Origin: Beijerinckiaceae bacterium
GTDB lineage: Bacteria; Pseudomonadota; Alphaproteobacteria; Rhizobiales; Beijerinckiaceae
Reading direction: 5' to 3'
NCBI GenBank assembly: GCA_024304885.1
Contig: JALJOM010000004.1
Coordinates: 86,735-150,734, forward strand
Length of the DNA: 64,000 nt
Each line of letters starts with the position of its first letter. Positions within the stretch are counted from its first letter, which is position 1. The notes under the pieces are model-generated. The model did no database searches and was not told the origin of the DNA. It was given only the letters and a program-made list of their open reading frames with translations. The position numbers were made by a program, and so were the translations under genes. Shown one piece after another: positions 62,562-64,000 of this stretch.

Positions 62562-63892
62562 CGTCGATCCTCCAGGACCGCCCAGAGCTCCATCTCGAGA
62601 TCCGGCCAGTCACCGGAGAAATGCATCCCGATCGACGCGGCCGTCGAGAATTCCGGCCAGAGCGGCGAGTTGCGGTCGAGATAGAAATAGACGTGATCCG
62701 TGATCGCCCGGATCTGCGGCGGCGGGGTCGGCAGGTGCACGAGCGCGATGCCCGGCAGATGGGCATGGACGATCTCGTTCATCTTCGAGCTCGGGCCGAC
62801 CTTGAACAGGCTCGGGAAGCTCGCCTGGATCTCGCCGAGCGGGCGCCGGGCCGAGACCTCGAGGATGAAGCTCGCGGTGCGGAACAGGCCGCGGTCGCGG
62901 ATCGGCGAGATGAAGGCGTTCTGCGCCCGCATGATGATGTCGAGCCGGATCGCGCGCTTCGCCGAGAAGCTCAGGAATTCCTGCACGTCGCGCAGCACGG
63001 GCCCGAAGGTCGCCTCGTGGTTGTCGTGGTCGTAGGCCGGATAGAGCCGCGCGCGCCGCTCCTGCGTCGCGAAGGTCGCGAGCTCGCCCGCGAGCCTCAA
63101 GAGCTCGACGTAGAGCCGCTCGGGATGGGTGAAACGCGACGCCCGCAGATGCTGGAACACGGGAATGGCGCGGTTCAAAACCTCGAGCACCAGATAGTCG
63201 ACGCTCTGGAGCCCACCGCCCGCGCTCGGGTCCGAGGCGTAGCGGGACAATTCCTCGAGCTTGGTGTCGATCCAGCCGATGACCTTGTCGATCCATCCGG
63301 TGAGCGTCGGATGCGCATGGCAGACGAGCACCGTCGGCGCGAACTTCTCGTCGAAGACGATCGCCTTGTCGCGGACCTCGACCACGCGCGCGATCGGCAG
63401 GCCCTGGTAGCCGGGCTTCGCGGTCTTGCGCAGCTCGAAGGCGAAGCGCGGATAGGCGAGGTCGATCTCCTCCTCGATTCGGAGCGCGGAGGTCGAATCG
63501 ATGAACCGCTCGGTTCCGATCGTGAAGCGGCTGGCGCTGTCCGAGTCGACCACGTCGACCTCGCGCGAATTCGCCGCCGCGAGCGGCATCGAGAGCCACA
63601 GCATCTGCTGGGCCGCATTGTCGGGCACGGTGATCGGGTCCGGGACCGGGCTGTCGTTGGGAATGTCGAAGGGGGTCCCGTCCGGCATGACGCCCGCGGC
63701 GCGGCGCACCGAGAACTTGCTCTGCTGGGCGAGATCCCGATCGATCTCGATATGGGAGAAGCCCCAGGGATAGGGCGAGGCGTGCCGGCTGCGGCCCTCG
63801 ACGAGATGCTCGAGGTAGCGGTCGTTCTGCTGCAGATGGTGCGGTCGCAGGAACAAGCCTTCCGTCCAGACGACCTTGCTGTACCAGGACAT
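62558..63892 (-). CDS. tssK: T6SS baseplate protein TssK
   Basis: A 444-aa protein with the TssK N-terminus VVWTEGLFLRPHHLQQNDRYLEHLVEGRSRHASPYPWGFSHIEID and the conserved LPGIALVHLPTPPPQIRAITDHVYFYLDRNSPLW and GDWPDLEMELWAV near the end. TssK trimers join the baseplate to the TssJLM membrane complex. The gene overlaps tssL and would follow further T6SS genes to the right, but the sequence there is a poly-G run. Confidence 0.95.
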   Translation of the reverse strand: MSWYSKVVWTEGLFLRPHHLQQNDRYLEHLVEGRSRHASPYPWGFSHIEIDRDLAQQSKFSVRRAAGVMPDGTPFDIPNDSPVPDPITVPDNAAQQMLWLSMPLAAANSREVDVVDSDSASRFTIGTERFIDSTSALRIEEEIDLAYPRFAFELRKTAKPGYQGLPIARVVEVRDKAIVFDEKFAPTVLVCHAHPTLTGWIDKVIGWIDTKLEELSRYASDPSAGGGLQSVDYLVLEVLNRAIPVFQHLRASRFTHPERLYVELLRLAGELATFATQERRARLYPAYDHDNHEATFGPVLRDVQEFLSFSAKRAIRLDIIMRAQNAFISPIRDRGLFRTASFILEVSARRPLGEIQASFPSLFKVGPSSKMNEIVHAHLPGIALVHLPTPPPQIRAITDHVYFYLDRNSPLWPEFSTAASIGMHFSGDWPDLEMELWAVLEDRR

Positions 63893-63917
63893 CGCAGAAC
63901 CCCGCCTCGAGAGTCGT

Positions 63918-64000
63918 GGGGGGGGGGGGGGGGGGGTTGGGGGGGGGGGGGGGTGGGGGTGGGGGCAAGGCGCGTCGGGCGGGGGGGGGTGGGCTCACGC
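63918..64000 (+). repeat. Poly-G low-complexity end of window
   Basis: From 63918 the sequence is runs of 19, 15, 5, 5 and 9 G broken by single T or short inserts. It begins 25 bp upstream of the tssK start, where another T6SS gene or promoter would be expected. This looks like a contig-end or no-signal sequencing artefact rather than real DNA. Confidence 0.8.

Noticed and set aside
62610..63998. Minus-strand frame starting with a poly-Pro stretch
   Set aside because: Its start lies in the poly-G artefact and the rest is a shadow of tssK.

Overview
The window is high-GC DNA with tightly packed, often ATGA-overlapping genes. It fits an alphaproteobacterium, most likely of the order Hyphomicrobiales (Rhizobiales). 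The supporting signs are a GAAC-N7-GAAC LexA-type box, a leucine-degradation cluster, a type VI secretion (T6SS) locus carrying an OmpA-fused TssL, and interspersed palindromic repeats flanked by CTAG of the sort common in this order. No rRNA, tRNA or CRISPR array was seen. The genus cannot be named from the sequence alone.

Left block (1-10 kb, minus strand): an operon resembling a contractile tail or injection system that runs off the left edge. In transcription order it holds an unknown 292-aa protein, a sheath, a tube, a 91-aa protein with a tape-measure-like motif, a 1039-aa unknown protein with a membrane segment, a likely HNH/EndoVII-fold nuclease toxin, a double-SUKH immunity protein, two baseplate-like proteins and a partial hub-like protein. 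From the 91-aa gene to the 163-aa gene, neighbours overlap by 4 bp or are at most 4 bp apart.

10-27.6 kb is a mosaic accessory zone. It contains an HU-family protein, an HNH endonuclease broken by an amber codon and preceded by three 20-bp repeats, an SOS-type operon (UvrD-like helicase, SRAP peptidase, DNA polymerase IV) behind a LexA box, and a regulator/beta-propeller pair. It also has detoxification-type genes (GST, VOC, methyltransferase, azoreductase with LysR), two DUF899 genes (one truncated), a 5'-truncated molybdenum storage protein gene (mosA), and a Tae4 peptidoglycan amidase effector preceded by a candidate periplasmic immunity protein.

27.8-37.5 kb is metabolic: isovaleryl-CoA dehydrogenase plus both methylcrotonyl-CoA carboxylase subunits for leucine breakdown, panD, dapE, and a DapA-like/cupin pair with a divergent LysR regulator.

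37.8-64 kb is a T6SS-linked envelope island: a TPR-caspase protein, four tandem paralogous outer-membrane barrel proteins with a shared upstream motif, a TraB/GumN protein, a secreted propeller-NlpC/P60-like protein, a DUF4424 protein, an OmpA-family protein, a second caspase fused to DUF4384, a stand-alone DUF4384 protein, a transmembrane Ser/Thr kinase, then tagF, tssM, tssL and tssK. The remaining T6SS genes would lie beyond the right edge, where the sequence dissolves into G runs that look like a contig-end artefact. Tae4 is a plausible cargo of this T6SS. Together, the two ends of the window carry two unrelated contractile antagonism systems, each with its own toxin/immunity pair in the window.
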